DNA of 64,000 bases from Mesorhizobium sp. M4B.F.Ca.ET.203.01.1.1 (GCF_004791025.1 NZ_SRUO01000002.1:248001-312000), one strand, 5' to 3'. Numbered from the stretch's first letter, positions 26,147 through 35,306 are shown. The notes: a model not told the origin generated them from the sequence alone. Made by a program: numbers and translations.

Positions 26147-28861
26147 ATGGAACCCAGCCTAGCCCGCTATATCTGGAGGCACACCAGGAAGCAGCAGCTC
26201 TGGATATTGATGATCGTCCTGCTTTCGATGATCCCGTATTTCATGTCCTTCGACCTGCCGAAGCTGATCGTCAACGGCCCGATCCAAGGCAAAGGCTTCG
26301 AGCAACCGGGCGCCACCCAGCCATTCATGAGACTGCACTATGACCTGCCGTTCATTGGCGAGGTCCAGTTCTTCTCCGGCTTTCAGCTCGACCGCTCGGC
26401 AACGCTGCTTGCCCTAAGCGTCGTGTTCCTGTTGCTGGTCGTCATCAACGGCTTGTTTAAACTCTACATCAACACCTACAAGGGCCGCCTCGGCGAACGC
26501 ATGCTGCGGCGTATCCGCTTCGATCTGGTTGATCGAGTGCTGCGGTTTCCGCCGTTTTACTTCAAACGGGTGAAATCCGCCGAAGTGGCGACCATGGTCA
26601 AGGACGAGGTGGAGCCGCTGGGCGGCTTCATCGGCGACGCCTTCCTGCAGCCGGTGCTGCTCGGCGGCCAGGCGCTGACGGCCATGCTGTTCATCATGGT
26701 CCAGAATTTCTGGCTCGGAACGATAGCGGTCGTGATCGTGGTGATCCAGATCGTGCTGATCCCGCGAATGCGGCGGCGGCTGATCGTCCTCGGTCGCGAA
26801 CGGCAGCTGACGGCGCGCGCGCTTTCGGGCCGGGTTGGCGAAATCGTCGACGGCATCGGCGCGGTTCACGTCCACGACACCTCGAACTACGAGCGCGCCG
26901 ACATAGCTGCCCGGCTAGGGCTCATCTTCAAGATCCGCTTCGATCTTTACCAATGGAAATTCATGGTAAAGTTCCTCAACAATTTTCTCGCGCAGCTGAC
27001 GCCCTTCCTGTTCTACATGATCGGCGGGTATCTGGTCATCGAGGGGCGGCTGGACGTCGGCCAGCTCGTGGCCGTGATCGGCGCCTACAAGGACCTGCCC
27101 GGACCGATGAAGGAACTGATCGACTGGGATCAGGCGCGGCAGGATGTCCAGGTCAAATATCAGCAGGTCGTCGAACAGTTCACCGTCGACGGTGTCATTG
27201 CGCCGACAATCGGGGCATTGACGATCGACGCCCCCGGGCCGATGACCGGCCCGCTGTCGGCGATCGGTCTGTCGATAGCGGACGATGGCGGTGCATTGCT
27301 CCTCGACCGTATCTCCCTCCAGGTCAAGCCGGGTGAGACGGTGGCGCTGGTCAGTACCGCAACAGGTGGAGCGGAGGCGCTGGCGGAAGCCTTCGCGCGG
27401 CTGAACCGGCCGAAAGGCGGCAAGGTCGCTTCGGGCGCCCACGACCTGCTTGAACTCCCCGAAGCAGTGACCGGCCGGCGCATGTCCTATGCCTCGTCGG
27501 ATGTTTTCCTGTTCCAGGCAAGCCTCCGCGACAACCTGCTCTACGGGTTGAAGCATGCGCCGCTGACATCGGTGACTTATGACGGCGCTGCGGCAGACCA
27601 GCGCCGATGGAACATCCACGAGGCGCGCCGGTCGGGCAATCCCGATCATGATATCCAAAGCGACTGGATCGACTACGCTTCCGCCGGCGCTACCGGCCCG
27701 CACGACCTCTTTGAAGCCGTGCGCCGGGTGCTCGACGCGGTTATTCTGTCGCGCGACATTCTGGATCTTGGCCTGCGCTCTTCGGCCGACCTGACGCGTC
27801 ACACGGAGCTTGCCAGGCGAATCGTCGAACTGCGTGCGGCGCTGCGAACGCGGCTGGAACACGAAGGGCTGAGCGGACTGGTGGTTCCTTTCGAACCGGG
27901 CGCCTACAACAAGGAAGCAACGATCGGCCAGAACCTGCTCTTCGGCGCTGCCGCCGGCCCCGAACTGGCCGACAGGGCTCTGGCGGCCAATCCGTATTTT
28001 GCTTCTGTGCTGAGCCAGGCCGGCCTCGACCGCACGCTCTACGAAATGGGCATGGAGATCGCCGACCAGGCGATCGAGCTGTTTGCCGACCTGCCGCCCG
28101 ATCACCAGTTCTTCCAGCAGCTCGCCTTCATGAGCGCCGAGGAGATACCCGCCTACGAAACCTTGCTGCAACGGCTCAAGAACCGTCCCTACGAGGCGGT
28201 CTCAGAGAACGATCGCGCCATGATCGTCACCTTGAGCTTTGCCTATATCGAGCCCCGGCATCGCTTCGGCCTGCTGAGCGACGAGCTGATGAGCAAGATC
28301 GTCGCTGCGCGCAACGGATTCTATGAAAACCTGCCGCCCGAGCTGCAGAATGCGGTCGAACGGTATGATCCCGCCAAATACATCGCCGCGGCTACCGTCA
28401 TGGACAATGTCCTGTTCGGCCGCGTGGGCAACAACCATCCCGACGCGCCGGACCGCATACGCTCCATCGTCTATGACATTCTTGACGAGCTGGGGCTCTA
28501 TGCCGAAGTTCTGGATGTCGGTCTGGACTTCAATGTCGGTTCCGGCGGTAGGCGGCTGACCGGTGGACAGCGCCAGAAGCTCGACGTCGCCCGGGCCTTG
28601 CTCAAGCGTCCCGATTTTCTCATTCTCAACCGGCCGCTGTCGGCGCTCGACCAGCGTATGCAGGACAAGGTGCTGCAAAACGTGCTCGAGGAGGCCAGAC
28701 GCGACGGCCATTCGCCGGCAATTGTGTGGGTGGTGACGAATCCGGCAATGGGGATGATGTTCGATCGCGTTGTCGTCTTCGACTCGGGCCAATTGGTTGA
28801 AGACGGAACACACGAGACACTTTTGGCGGAGAGCGGTATCTTCAAGGAACTGCTATCATAG
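26147..28861 (+). CDS. ABC exporter-like protein with degenerate ATPase motifs and a large insertion in its nucleotide-binding domain
   Basis: The 904-residue protein has an exporter-type membrane domain (about residues 15-320, with segments near 18-35, 86-105, 170-205 and 280-298). A nucleotide-binding domain starts near 365. The Walker A position reads LVSTATGGAEAL, with no GxxGxGKS/T. The Walker B position reads PDFLILNRPLSALD, with Asn for Asp and Arg for the catalytic Glu. The switch His is Asn (VVTNPAM). Only the signature, RRLTGGQRQKLDVARALL (about 803-820), is well kept. Between the Q-loop region (SDVFLFQASLRDNLLYG, ending at 467) and the signature lie about 335 residues, against roughly 50 normally. 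The ATG was chosen because upstream residues in the frame are non-coding. It could be a non-canonical transporter or a structural or regulatory membrane protein. Confidence 0.85.
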   Translation: MEPSLARYIWRHTRKQQLWILMIVLLSMIPYFMSFDLPKLIVNGPIQGKGFEQPGATQPFMRLHYDLPFIGEVQFFSGFQLDRSATLLALSVVFLLLVVINGLFKLYINTYKGRLGERMLRRIRFDLVDRVLRFPPFYFKRVKSAEVATMVKDEVEPLGGFIGDAFLQPVLLGGQALTAMLFIMVQNFWLGTIAVVIVVIQIVLIPRMRRRLIVLGRERQLTARALSGRVGEIVDGIGAVHVHDTSNYERADIAARLGLIFKIRFDLYQWKFMVKFLNNFLAQLTPFLFYMIGGYLVIEGRLDVGQLVAVIGAYKDLPGPMKELIDWDQARQDVQVKYQQVVEQFTVDGVIAPTIGALTIDAPGPMTGPLSAIGLSIADDGGALLLDRISLQVKPGETVALVSTATGGAEALAEAFARLNRPKGGKVASGAHDLLELPEAVTGRRMSYASSDVFLFQASLRDNLLYGLKHAPLTSVTYDGAAADQRRWNIHEARRSGNPDHDIQSDWIDYASAGATGPHDLFEAVRRVLDAVILSRDILDLGLRSSADLTRHTELARRIVELRAALRTRLEHEGLSGLVVPFEPGAYNKEATIGQNLLFGAAAGPELADRALAANPYFASVLSQAGLDRTLYEMGMEIADQAIELFADLPPDHQFFQQLAFMSAEEIPAYETLLQRLKNRPYEAVSENDRAMIVTLSFAYIEPRHRFGLLSDELMSKIVAARNGFYENLPPELQNAVERYDPAKYIAAATVMDNVLFGRVGNNHPDAPDRIRSIVYDILDELGLYAEVLDVGLDFNVGSGGRRLTGGQRQKLDVARALLKRPDFLILNRPLSALDQRMQDKVLQNVLEEARRDGHSPAIVWVVTNPAMGMMFDRVVVFDSGQLVEDGTHETLLAESGIFKELLS

Positions 28862-29052
28862 AGCATTGGACATTCAGATGGGATCATTCTGCCGGTGGGA
28901 ACTTGTGGCAAGGTCAAGGGATTCGGGTTTCCGGCTGATCGGGCCCGCCACCTTTCGCGTGGTTCGTCCCGCTACCCGGAAACAGAATTGATCCTATCTG
29001 GGGGTCGGTTGTTCTAGTCTCGCAGACGTGAGTTTTGGGAAGGTTCGCGACA

Positions 29053-29508
29053 ATGCTGCTCAAGGATGAGGTTGGAATGCTGCAACGCGTTCCCTTGTTC
29101 TCTGGCATAGAGCCGACAAAGCTCAAGCTGCTTGCGTTCACATCCGATCGCGTGAGCTACGCCGCCGGCCAGATCCTTTTCCGGCAGGGTGATGAGGGAG
29201 ATGCGGCCTATGTCATCCTTTCAGGCAGGGCGGATATTCTGGTCGATTCCGACAGCGGACCGATAAAAGTTGCCGAACTGCTGCCAAATTCGATCGTTGG
29301 CGAGATCGCCATATTGTGCAACAGCTCCCGCACGGCCACCGTCAGAGCCGCAAGTCCGGTTGAAGCCTTGAGAATTCACAAGGATCATTTCCTAAGGCTT
29401 ATGAAGGAGTTCCCGGAAATGACCATCGAGATGGTTCGGGTTCTTGCCGATCGCCTGAGCCATACGACCGCGGATCTGATCGACGCGCGAAGCGCCAATA
29501 ACGAATGA
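29053..29508 (+). CDS. Stand-alone cyclic-nucleotide-binding protein
   Basis: The 151-residue protein is almost entirely one cyclic-nucleotide-binding domain with no helix-turn-helix. The opening is LQRVPLFSGIEPTKLKLLAF, followed by YAAGQILFRQGDEGDAAYVI. The phosphate-binding cassette is IVGEIAILCNSSRTATVRA (G83, E84, R93, T94). Threonine directly after the cassette arginine is the residue linked with cGMP preference in protein kinase G and channels. Cyclic GMP binding is therefore possible but unproven. The ATG at 29053 was preferred to an upstream in-frame start. It lies between the ABC exporter-like gene and an MBL hydrolase, both on the same strand. Confidence 0.9.
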   Translation: MLLKDEVGMLQRVPLFSGIEPTKLKLLAFTSDRVSYAAGQILFRQGDEGDAAYVILSGRADILVDSDSGPIKVAELLPNSIVGEIAILCNSSRTATVRAASPVEALRIHKDHFLRLMKEFPEMTIEMVRVLADRLSHTTADLIDARSANNE

Positions 29509-29636
29509 ATTGCGCTCGATCCTTGCCGTCGTGATGGCACGGGCCTCTCACGGACAAGGTCATCAGGAGGAAAACCTTTCTCGCCTAGCAGCAGTTGTTT
29601 GGCTACGATGGCCGAGGGGGACTACGAAGGGCTTGC

Positions 29637-30491
29637 ATGGACGACGACGTTTTCCTGGTCAGGTTTTGGGGCGTGCGCGGCAGCATTTCGGTATCGGGGC
29701 CAGAATTCTCTCGTTATGGCGGCAACACAATCTGCATCGAGATGCGATGCGGCAAGCATACGCTTCTATTCGACGCGGGCTCTGGCCTGCGGCCTGCCGG
29801 CTGGGCGCTTCGTGCGTCGGGCGTGACCGATTTCGATCTGTTTTTCACGCATTGTCATTACGATCACATCATCGGGCTGCCGGCCTTTAAGCCGATGTAT
29901 GACCGGAGCGTCAAACTCAGGCTTTGGTCCGGGCATCTTGCAGGACGCATGACGACCCGGCAGATGGTCGATGAGTTCATGCGGCCGCCCTGGTTTCCGG
30001 TGAGACTGGATGTCTGCAAGGCAAGCCTCGACTATCGCGATTTCGTATCCGGAGACGTGCTTCGGCCGCGCCAAGGGGTGGTGGTCCGAACCGGCAGTCT
30101 CACCCATCCCGGTGGCTGCATAGGCTACCGGGTCGAATGGGGTGGCCGCGTCGTGGCGGTGATCACGGACACCGAGCACGAGCCGGGCCAGCTCGATCAG
30201 GCGATCCTCGATCTCATCGAGGATGCCGACCTCGTCATTTACGATTGCACCTACACCGAGGAGGAAATGGAGCGCTACCGCGGCAACGGGCACTCGACAT
30301 GGCAACAGGGAGTCAAGCTCTGTGAGGCTGCCGGCGCGCGGGGGCTTGCCCTGTTTCACCACGATCCGTCGCGCACCGACGATCAGTTGGACGAGATGGA
30401 GAAATTGGCCAAAGACCGGTTTGCAGGCGCTTTTGCCGCGCGGGATGGCCAGACGCTCGAATTTCCCGTCTCATCGCATAAAAAGCGCTGA
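29637..30491 (+). CDS. MBL-fold metallo-hydrolase
   Basis: The 284-residue protein begins MDDDVFLVRFWGVRGSISVS and keeps the zinc motif FFTHCHYDHIIG (H72, H74, D76, H77). Further ligands are in GSLTHPGGCIGYRVEW, VITDTEHE and LALFHHDPSRTD. The WGVRGSI opening and RYGGNT segment mark the RNase Z/PhnP-related branch, which also includes proteins annotated as cyclic-nucleotide phosphodiesterases. Next to a cyclic-nucleotide-binding protein and close to cyclases, a phosphodiesterase role is plausible, but the substrate cannot be read from sequence. GAAGGG precedes the ATG. Confidence 0.9.
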   Translation: MDDDVFLVRFWGVRGSISVSGPEFSRYGGNTICIEMRCGKHTLLFDAGSGLRPAGWALRASGVTDFDLFFTHCHYDHIIGLPAFKPMYDRSVKLRLWSGHLAGRMTTRQMVDEFMRPPWFPVRLDVCKASLDYRDFVSGDVLRPRQGVVVRTGSLTHPGGCIGYRVEWGGRVVAVITDTEHEPGQLDQAILDLIEDADLVIYDCTYTEEEMERYRGNGHSTWQQGVKLCEAAGARGLALFHHDPSRTDDQLDEMEKLAKDRFAGAFAARDGQTLEFPVSSHKKR

Positions 30492-30492
30492 G

Positions 30493-31257
30493 CTATTTTC
30501 CTTTGCCGGCGCTGCGCCCGATCAATGTCCTGATCGGAAGCCATGCGCAGCCTTCAGCCTGTGCGGTGACTGCGAACAGCCGTTCGAGGAAAAGCCAGGC
30601 CGATTCATCATGCACGAGATGGTGGGTGAGCAGGCCGACCGGTTCGCCGCCATCGAATGCCTGCTGCAGTTGCGCGACGATAGCCTGAACCAACAGGCCA
30701 TGATCGCGGCAACCGCGCGTGCCATGCCAATCCATGATGTCGACATTGCTGTTGATGACCGCCAGCGAAGCCGGCTTCGGCGGCCCGTAGACCGACAATG
30801 CCGCAAATCCTATCGATCCAAGGTCGGAAACCAGGCCGGCGTCGATCCTGTTCCAGGGTGGCACCAGCATCGGAACGGCACGTGCGCCGTGCAGGCCGGT
30901 TACGTGCGACAGCCCGCGCGCCAGATCATCGAGCATCGCCTCGCGTGGCCGATGCGGGCCGAGCTCCTGCTTTTTCTGGTCCTCTGGCGCATGATTCCGG
31001 TGCGCCCAGCCATGGATTGCGACCGTGGCATGCGGCGCCTCGTCAAGCCGGGCGACAAGCTTCTCATCAGTCCGGGCCGGAATCACGGCCAGGGCGACCG
31101 GAACCGCGAATGCACCGGTGAGGCGGAGCAGCCGGTCAAGCGCGGGCGTCGGATCCACGGCGTCATCGTCGCGCAGCCAGAACTCTGCCTTGCGGCCCAC
31201 CCGTTGCCGACGCGCCAGTTCTTCCACCAGGGGTTGCCAGATCCGATCGGGTGTCAT
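30493..31257 (-). CDS. Polysaccharide deacetylase-like protein
   Basis: The 254-residue protein has the NodB-homology pattern in an atypical form: FWLRDDDAVDPTPALDRLL (aspartates of motif 1), VAIHGWAHRNHAP (His motif, HxxxH), VPPWNR for the third motif, and GLLTHHLVHDE near the end. Proteins of this RDDD type occur beside glycosyltransferases in exopolysaccharide loci. The probable reaction is removal of N- or O-acetyl groups from a glycan. Its start overlaps the stop of the adjacent glycosyltransferase by four bases, so the two are translationally coupled. It is convergent with the MBL gene; the two stop codons are one base apart. Confidence 0.85.
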   Translation of the reverse strand: MTPDRIWQPLVEELARRQRVGRKAEFWLRDDDAVDPTPALDRLLRLTGAFAVPVALAVIPARTDEKLVARLDEAPHATVAIHGWAHRNHAPEDQKKQELGPHRPREAMLDDLARGLSHVTGLHGARAVPMLVPPWNRIDAGLVSDLGSIGFAALSVYGPPKPASLAVINSNVDIMDWHGTRGCRDHGLLVQAIVAQLQQAFDGGEPVGLLTHHLVHDESAWLFLERLFAVTAQAEGCAWLPIRTLIGRSAGKGK

Positions 31258-32342
31258 GAAACCGGGATCTTCGCAAGAAGTTCGGTCAGACGCGCAGCCG
31301 CCGCACCGAGGGAACGCTCTTCGAGGGTGAAGCGTCTGGCTTCCGCGGCCATGATGGTTCTTTCGTCGTTCCGGGTCAGGAGCCTTTCAATGGCGGAAGC
31401 GAATGCCGCCACATCGCCCGGCGGGGTGAGAAACCCGGTCTGGCCATCCCGCACGACCTCCGGCACGCCGGCGATGTCCTGAGCTACCACCGGAAGGCCG
31501 GCGGCCTGTGCTTCAAGATAGGCAATGCCATAGGCTTCGCCGAAACCCGGCCAGACGTAAATTCCCCCACCGTAGAGGACATCCGGCACGGCGGTTGGCT
31601 CAATCGCGCCAAGCCATTCGATACGGTCGGCGGGCAGGCCCGCGAATTGCGCTTTGACCTCTTCACGGGCAGGCCCGTCCCCGACGACCGAAATGGTCCA
31701 GGGCAGGTGGCCGATCGAGCCGAGCGCTTGCGCCAGCATGCGATAGCTTTCGAGCTTGTCGCCCGGGCGCATCATGGCGACGGTAATGAGGCGCGTCGGA
31801 CAGCCCCGTGTCGGGGTTTCCCGGAATGCCGATGTGTCGATGAAGGGCGAAAGCATGCCCAGAGCGGCATCGGGTATCGCCTCTGCCAGTCCCTGACGAT
31901 CCCTTTGCGTGAAGCAGATGTTCAGCGCCGCCTGTTCGACGGCTCGCACCACCAACGCTTGCGCATCGGCCCACAAACCGGTGTTGCGCCGCCTCGAATA
32001 GGAGGCTTCCGCTGTCACATAAGGGACGGCAAAGGCCGATGCCAGCTCTGGCCCGATCGGGTCGGGCGCCTTGTAATAGGGATGATAGGTGAACCAGAGA
32101 TCGGGTTTGCCGTCATGATCCCAAAGCCTTGCCAGCCGCGCCGCTTCCGCTCGGGCCTCGATCTTGAGCGCATCGAAACTTTTCGACTCCGGTTCGCGTA
32201 GATAGAAGCGCAATTCGGAAGCCAGTTCGACGCTATGCCCGCCGCGCTCCAGCGCCTTGACCAGCGCCCTTGCCATCTGGCGGTCGCCGGAGGCAACGGG
32301 ATGATTGAGTGACTTCAGCGGCGCGTAGAAGGCAATTCGCAT
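31254..32342 (-). CDS. Glycosyltransferase family 4 protein
   Basis: The 362-residue GT-B protein begins MRIAFYAPLKSLNHPVASGD, with the GDRQMARAL helix of GT4 enzymes. The C-terminal donor domain has SVVGDGPAREEV, the VLYGGGIYVWPGFGEAYGIA segment and EAQAAGLPVVAQDIAGVPEV, with the two conserved glutamates. It is first in a two-gene unit with the deacetylase, and divergent from the DUF3095 gene across about 90 bases. The acceptor is unknown; an exopolysaccharide or lipid-linked glycan fits the context. Confidence 0.92.
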   Translation of the reverse strand: MRIAFYAPLKSLNHPVASGDRQMARALVKALERGGHSVELASELRFYLREPESKSFDALKIEARAEAARLARLWDHDGKPDLWFTYHPYYKAPDPIGPELASAFAVPYVTAEASYSRRRNTGLWADAQALVVRAVEQAALNICFTQRDRQGLAEAIPDAALGMLSPFIDTSAFRETPTRGCPTRLITVAMMRPGDKLESYRMLAQALGSIGHLPWTISVVGDGPAREEVKAQFAGLPADRIEWLGAIEPTAVPDVLYGGGIYVWPGFGEAYGIAYLEAQAAGLPVVAQDIAGVPEVVRDGQTGFLTPPGDVAAFASAIERLLTRNDERTIMAAEARRFTLEERSLGAAAARLTELLAKIPVS

Positions 32343-32435
32343 TTCCGGACCCTATCATCGCAAAGCCAGCGCAAGTCAATTTCGCAGCACGATCGACTTC
32401 ACCTTCAAGCAGTGGAAATGTGCTATCTCATGCTC

Positions 32436-33599
32436 ATGGAAACAGCCGCCGCGTCCGACCCGTTTGTCGCTTCTCTGCCGGTCTTCGCAAAGTTCGAAAG
32501 CGTCGCCGATATAGACAACTATCGGCCTCTCCCCGATGGCTGGGCGCTGGCCACGGCCGACATCGTCGGCTCGACCAAGGCGATCGAGGCTGGGCGCTAC
32601 AAGACCGTCAACATGGCCGGCGCCAGCGTCATTTCGGCGCTGCTCAACGCGCTTGGCCGGCAAGACCTTCCCTTTGTCTTCGGCGGCGACGGCGCGCTGG
32701 TGGCGTTTCCCGGCTCGGCGCTGGAGGTTACCCGCAACGCGCTGGCGGCTGTCCAGAGATGGGTGGCGGACGAACTGGACCTGACCTTGCGTGCCGCAAT
32801 CGTGCCGATAAAGGATATAAGAGCGCAAGGCCGCGACGTTCGCGTGGCGAGGTTTCAAGCCTCCGAAGCGGTCTTCTATGCCATGTTCGCCGGCGGCGGC
32901 GGCAGTTGGGCGGAAGCCGAGATGAAAGCGGGACGCTACCGCATCGATCCTGCGCCGGCCGGCGCGCGGCCGGATCTGACCGGCCTCTCCTGCCGCTGGA
33001 ATCCGATCGAAGCCCGGCACGGCGAAATCGTCTCGATCATAGCCATACCGGGGGCGTCGCGCGATTTGCGCGGTTTTCAGTTTCTGGCGTCCGACATCAT
33101 CGCCCTTGCCGGCAGGCAGGAACGCGATGGCCACCCGGTACCGGTGAACGGGCCGGACTACAGCCTGCTGCCTGCCGGCCTCGATATCGAGGCGCGCGCC
33201 ACGGCCCCGGCAGGACGGCGCTGGCTAACGAAGCTGTGGGTCATGTTCCTGATGACGCTCACGGCCGTCACCGATAGATATGGCTGGACGATCGGCAGTT
33301 TCGATCCGAAGGTCTACAAACGTGACGTGGCCAGCAATTCGGATTTCCGCAAGTTCGACGACGGCTTGAAGATGACCATCGACGTCGACGCGGATGTGTT
33401 GCAACGGATCGAGAACCGGCTGAAGCAGGCGGAAGATGCGGGCATTTGCAACTATGGCCTGCACCGCCAGAAATCGGCCTTGATGACATGCCTCGTCGCC
33501 TCGCCGCTGCAGCGCGATCACCTTCATTTCATCGATGGCGCGGCCGGCGGCTACGCGATGGCTGCCGCCAGCCTAAAGGCGAAGGTGCCGGTTCGATGA
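32436..33599 (+). CDS. DUF3095 protein, class III cyclase-related
   Basis: From METAAASDPF the protein has 387 residues; ATG or GTG codons at 32412, 32418 and 32430 are also in frame and none has a clear ribosome site. ALATADIVGSTKAIEAGRYK resembles the first metal-binding motif of class III cyclases, and LPFVFGGDGALVAFPGSA resembles the second (GDGA). These make DUF3095 a relative of nucleotidyl cyclases with uncertain activity. The stop overlaps the start of the nucleotide-sugar dehydrogenase by four bases, an unusual coupling of a cyclase-like protein with a polysaccharide precursor enzyme. Confidence 0.85.
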   Translation: METAAASDPFVASLPVFAKFESVADIDNYRPLPDGWALATADIVGSTKAIEAGRYKTVNMAGASVISALLNALGRQDLPFVFGGDGALVAFPGSALEVTRNALAAVQRWVADELDLTLRAAIVPIKDIRAQGRDVRVARFQASEAVFYAMFAGGGGSWAEAEMKAGRYRIDPAPAGARPDLTGLSCRWNPIEARHGEIVSIIAIPGASRDLRGFQFLASDIIALAGRQERDGHPVPVNGPDYSLLPAGLDIEARATAPAGRRWLTKLWVMFLMTLTAVTDRYGWTIGSFDPKVYKRDVASNSDFRKFDDGLKMTIDVDADVLQRIENRLKQAEDAGICNYGLHRQKSALMTCLVASPLQRDHLHFIDGAAGGYAMAAASLKAKVPVR

Positions 33600-35047
33600 C
33601 GGGGTTGCGGAAATCGATCTTGGGCAATATGCCTCGGCCGTGGTTCCTAGTGAGCCTCGCCACGGGAACGGACCGCCTGTCCGAATTGAAGGAAAGCAGT
33701 TTTTTGGACGCCTCGCGATCGATATATGACCGTCTTCTAGACCGGATTTCGACCCGCGCCGCGCAAGTCGGCGTGATCGGACTGGGCTATGTCGGGTTGC
33801 CGCTGGCGGTTGCGATCGCACGCGCCGGCTTTCCGGTTTTCGGCTTCGATATCGAAGCCCAGAAGGTCGAGAGCCTGAACAACGGCCAATCCTACATCGA
33901 GGCAGTGACGTCGACTGCCCTTGCCGACCAGGTGGCGGGCGGACGGTTCCGCGCCACTGAGGATTTTGCCGAACTGGCCGTCTGCGATGTCATCATCATC
34001 TGCGTTCCGACACCGTTGACGAAACACCGTGAGCCGGATCTCTCCTTTGTCAGGAACACTGCAGGCACCATTGCGAAGCATCTGCGTGTCGGCCAGCTGA
34101 TCGTGCTGGAATCGACCACCTATCCCGGCACCACTGACGACGTGATCAAGCCGATACTGGAAGAAACCGGCTTGCAGTCGAGGATAGACTTCTTCCTCGG
34201 CTTCTCGCCCGAGCGCGAGGATCCCGGCAACCGCAGCTTTGAAGTCGCGACGATCCCCAAGGTCGTGGCAGGCGATAGCATGGAAGCGGCGAGGCTGGTG
34301 CAGGCTTTCTACCAGGGCGTGGTCAAGACCGTCGTTCCGGTCTCCACCACCGCGACCGCCGAGGCGGTCAAGCTGACGGAAAACATCTTCCGATCGGTCA
34401 ACATAGCGCTCGTCAACGAGTTGAAGGTCGTGTTCGACGCGATGGGCATTGATATCTGGGAGGTGATCGAGGCGGCAAAGAGCAAGCCCTTCGGCTACAT
34501 GCCCTTCTATCCTGGCCCCGGACTTGGCGGGCACTGCGTTCCGATCGATCCCTTCTACCTGACGTGGAAGGCGCGCGAATACGAACTGCCGACCCGCTTC
34601 ATTGAGCTGGCGGCAGAGATCAACACGGCCATGCCGCATCGCGTGGTCGATGAACTGGCGAAGGCGCTGGACAGGCGCTGCGGCAAGGCGCTCAGCCGCT
34701 CGCGCATTCTCATCATCGGGCTGGCCTACAAGAAGAATGTGCCCGACATCCGCGAAAGCCCCTCGCTGCGGCTCATTGAGCTTATTGAGGAATGGGGCGG
34801 CAAGGCGGAATTCCACGATCCGCACGTCACCGAGATTCCGGCCACGCGGGAGCATATGGCGATCAAGGGGCGCCGCTCGGTCGAATTGACCGAGGCGGCC
34901 TTGAAGGATTTCGATGCTGTCGTCGTTGCAACCGACCACGACGCGATCGACTATCGGGCGATCGCTGATCACGCCCTTGTGATCGTCGACACACGCAATG
35001 TTTTTGGCCGCCTCGGGCTGGCCCGCGAGAAAGTGATGAAGGCCTGA
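33596..35047 (+). CDS. Nucleotide-sugar dehydrogenase (UDP-GlcNAc/UDP-glucose 6-dehydrogenase type)
   Basis: The 483-residue enzyme oxidises the C6 hydroxyl of a UDP-sugar to a uronate, using NAD. The NAD site is VGVIGLGYVGLPLAVAIARA, and the catalytic cysteine is in GPGLGGHCVPIDPFYL. LESTTYPGTTDDV and IGLAYKKNVPDIRESPS are further family marks. The closest type is WbpA/VipA-like UDP-N-acetylhexosamine dehydrogenase, by the length and the GHCVPIDPF context. About 50 extra N-terminal residues precede the Rossmann domain, so a start further in (such as 33629) is possible. It overlaps the DUF3095 gene by ATGA. Confidence 0.9.
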   Translation: MTGLRKSILGNMPRPWFLVSLATGTDRLSELKESSFLDASRSIYDRLLDRISTRAAQVGVIGLGYVGLPLAVAIARAGFPVFGFDIEAQKVESLNNGQSYIEAVTSTALADQVAGGRFRATEDFAELAVCDVIIICVPTPLTKHREPDLSFVRNTAGTIAKHLRVGQLIVLESTTYPGTTDDVIKPILEETGLQSRIDFFLGFSPEREDPGNRSFEVATIPKVVAGDSMEAARLVQAFYQGVVKTVVPVSTTATAEAVKLTENIFRSVNIALVNELKVVFDAMGIDIWEVIEAAKSKPFGYMPFYPGPGLGGHCVPIDPFYLTWKAREYELPTRFIELAAEINTAMPHRVVDELAKALDRRCGKALSRSRILIIGLAYKKNVPDIRESPSLRLIELIEEWGGKAEFHDPHVTEIPATREHMAIKGRRSVELTEAALKDFDAVVVATDHDAIDYRAIADHALVIVDTRNVFGRLGLAREKVMKA

Positions 35048-35306
35048 CAGCGTCCAAGCCGGCGAATTTTCTGCCCGATGTCAGGATCGTGGTTGCACTC
35101 CGAAGGCAGCTTCGCCACATAACGCCCAGAACATAGATGCAGTTACGTCTGCTGCCGCAAGGACAGTCATCAGGGAAATTCTTCGCCGCTTTTGCCGCCG
35201 AAGCAGGTCTCGTTGACTTCGGGGGATTATCCTTGGGGTTGTTGGCGGACTGTTTTATGGCGGATCAAACGACAAGGGCTCCGTCTTCGACGGGTTGCGA
35301 GATAGC

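Noticed and set aside
26915..28171. Open frame of 418 codons antisense to the ABC exporter-like gene
   Set aside because: The amino-acid composition is arginine- and histidine-rich without motifs, and the sense strand has a clear membrane domain and ABC signature.
33737..34972. Open frame of 411 codons antisense to the nucleotide-sugar dehydrogenase
   Set aside because: The sense frame carries the full NAD site and catalytic cysteine motif; the antisense frame shows none.
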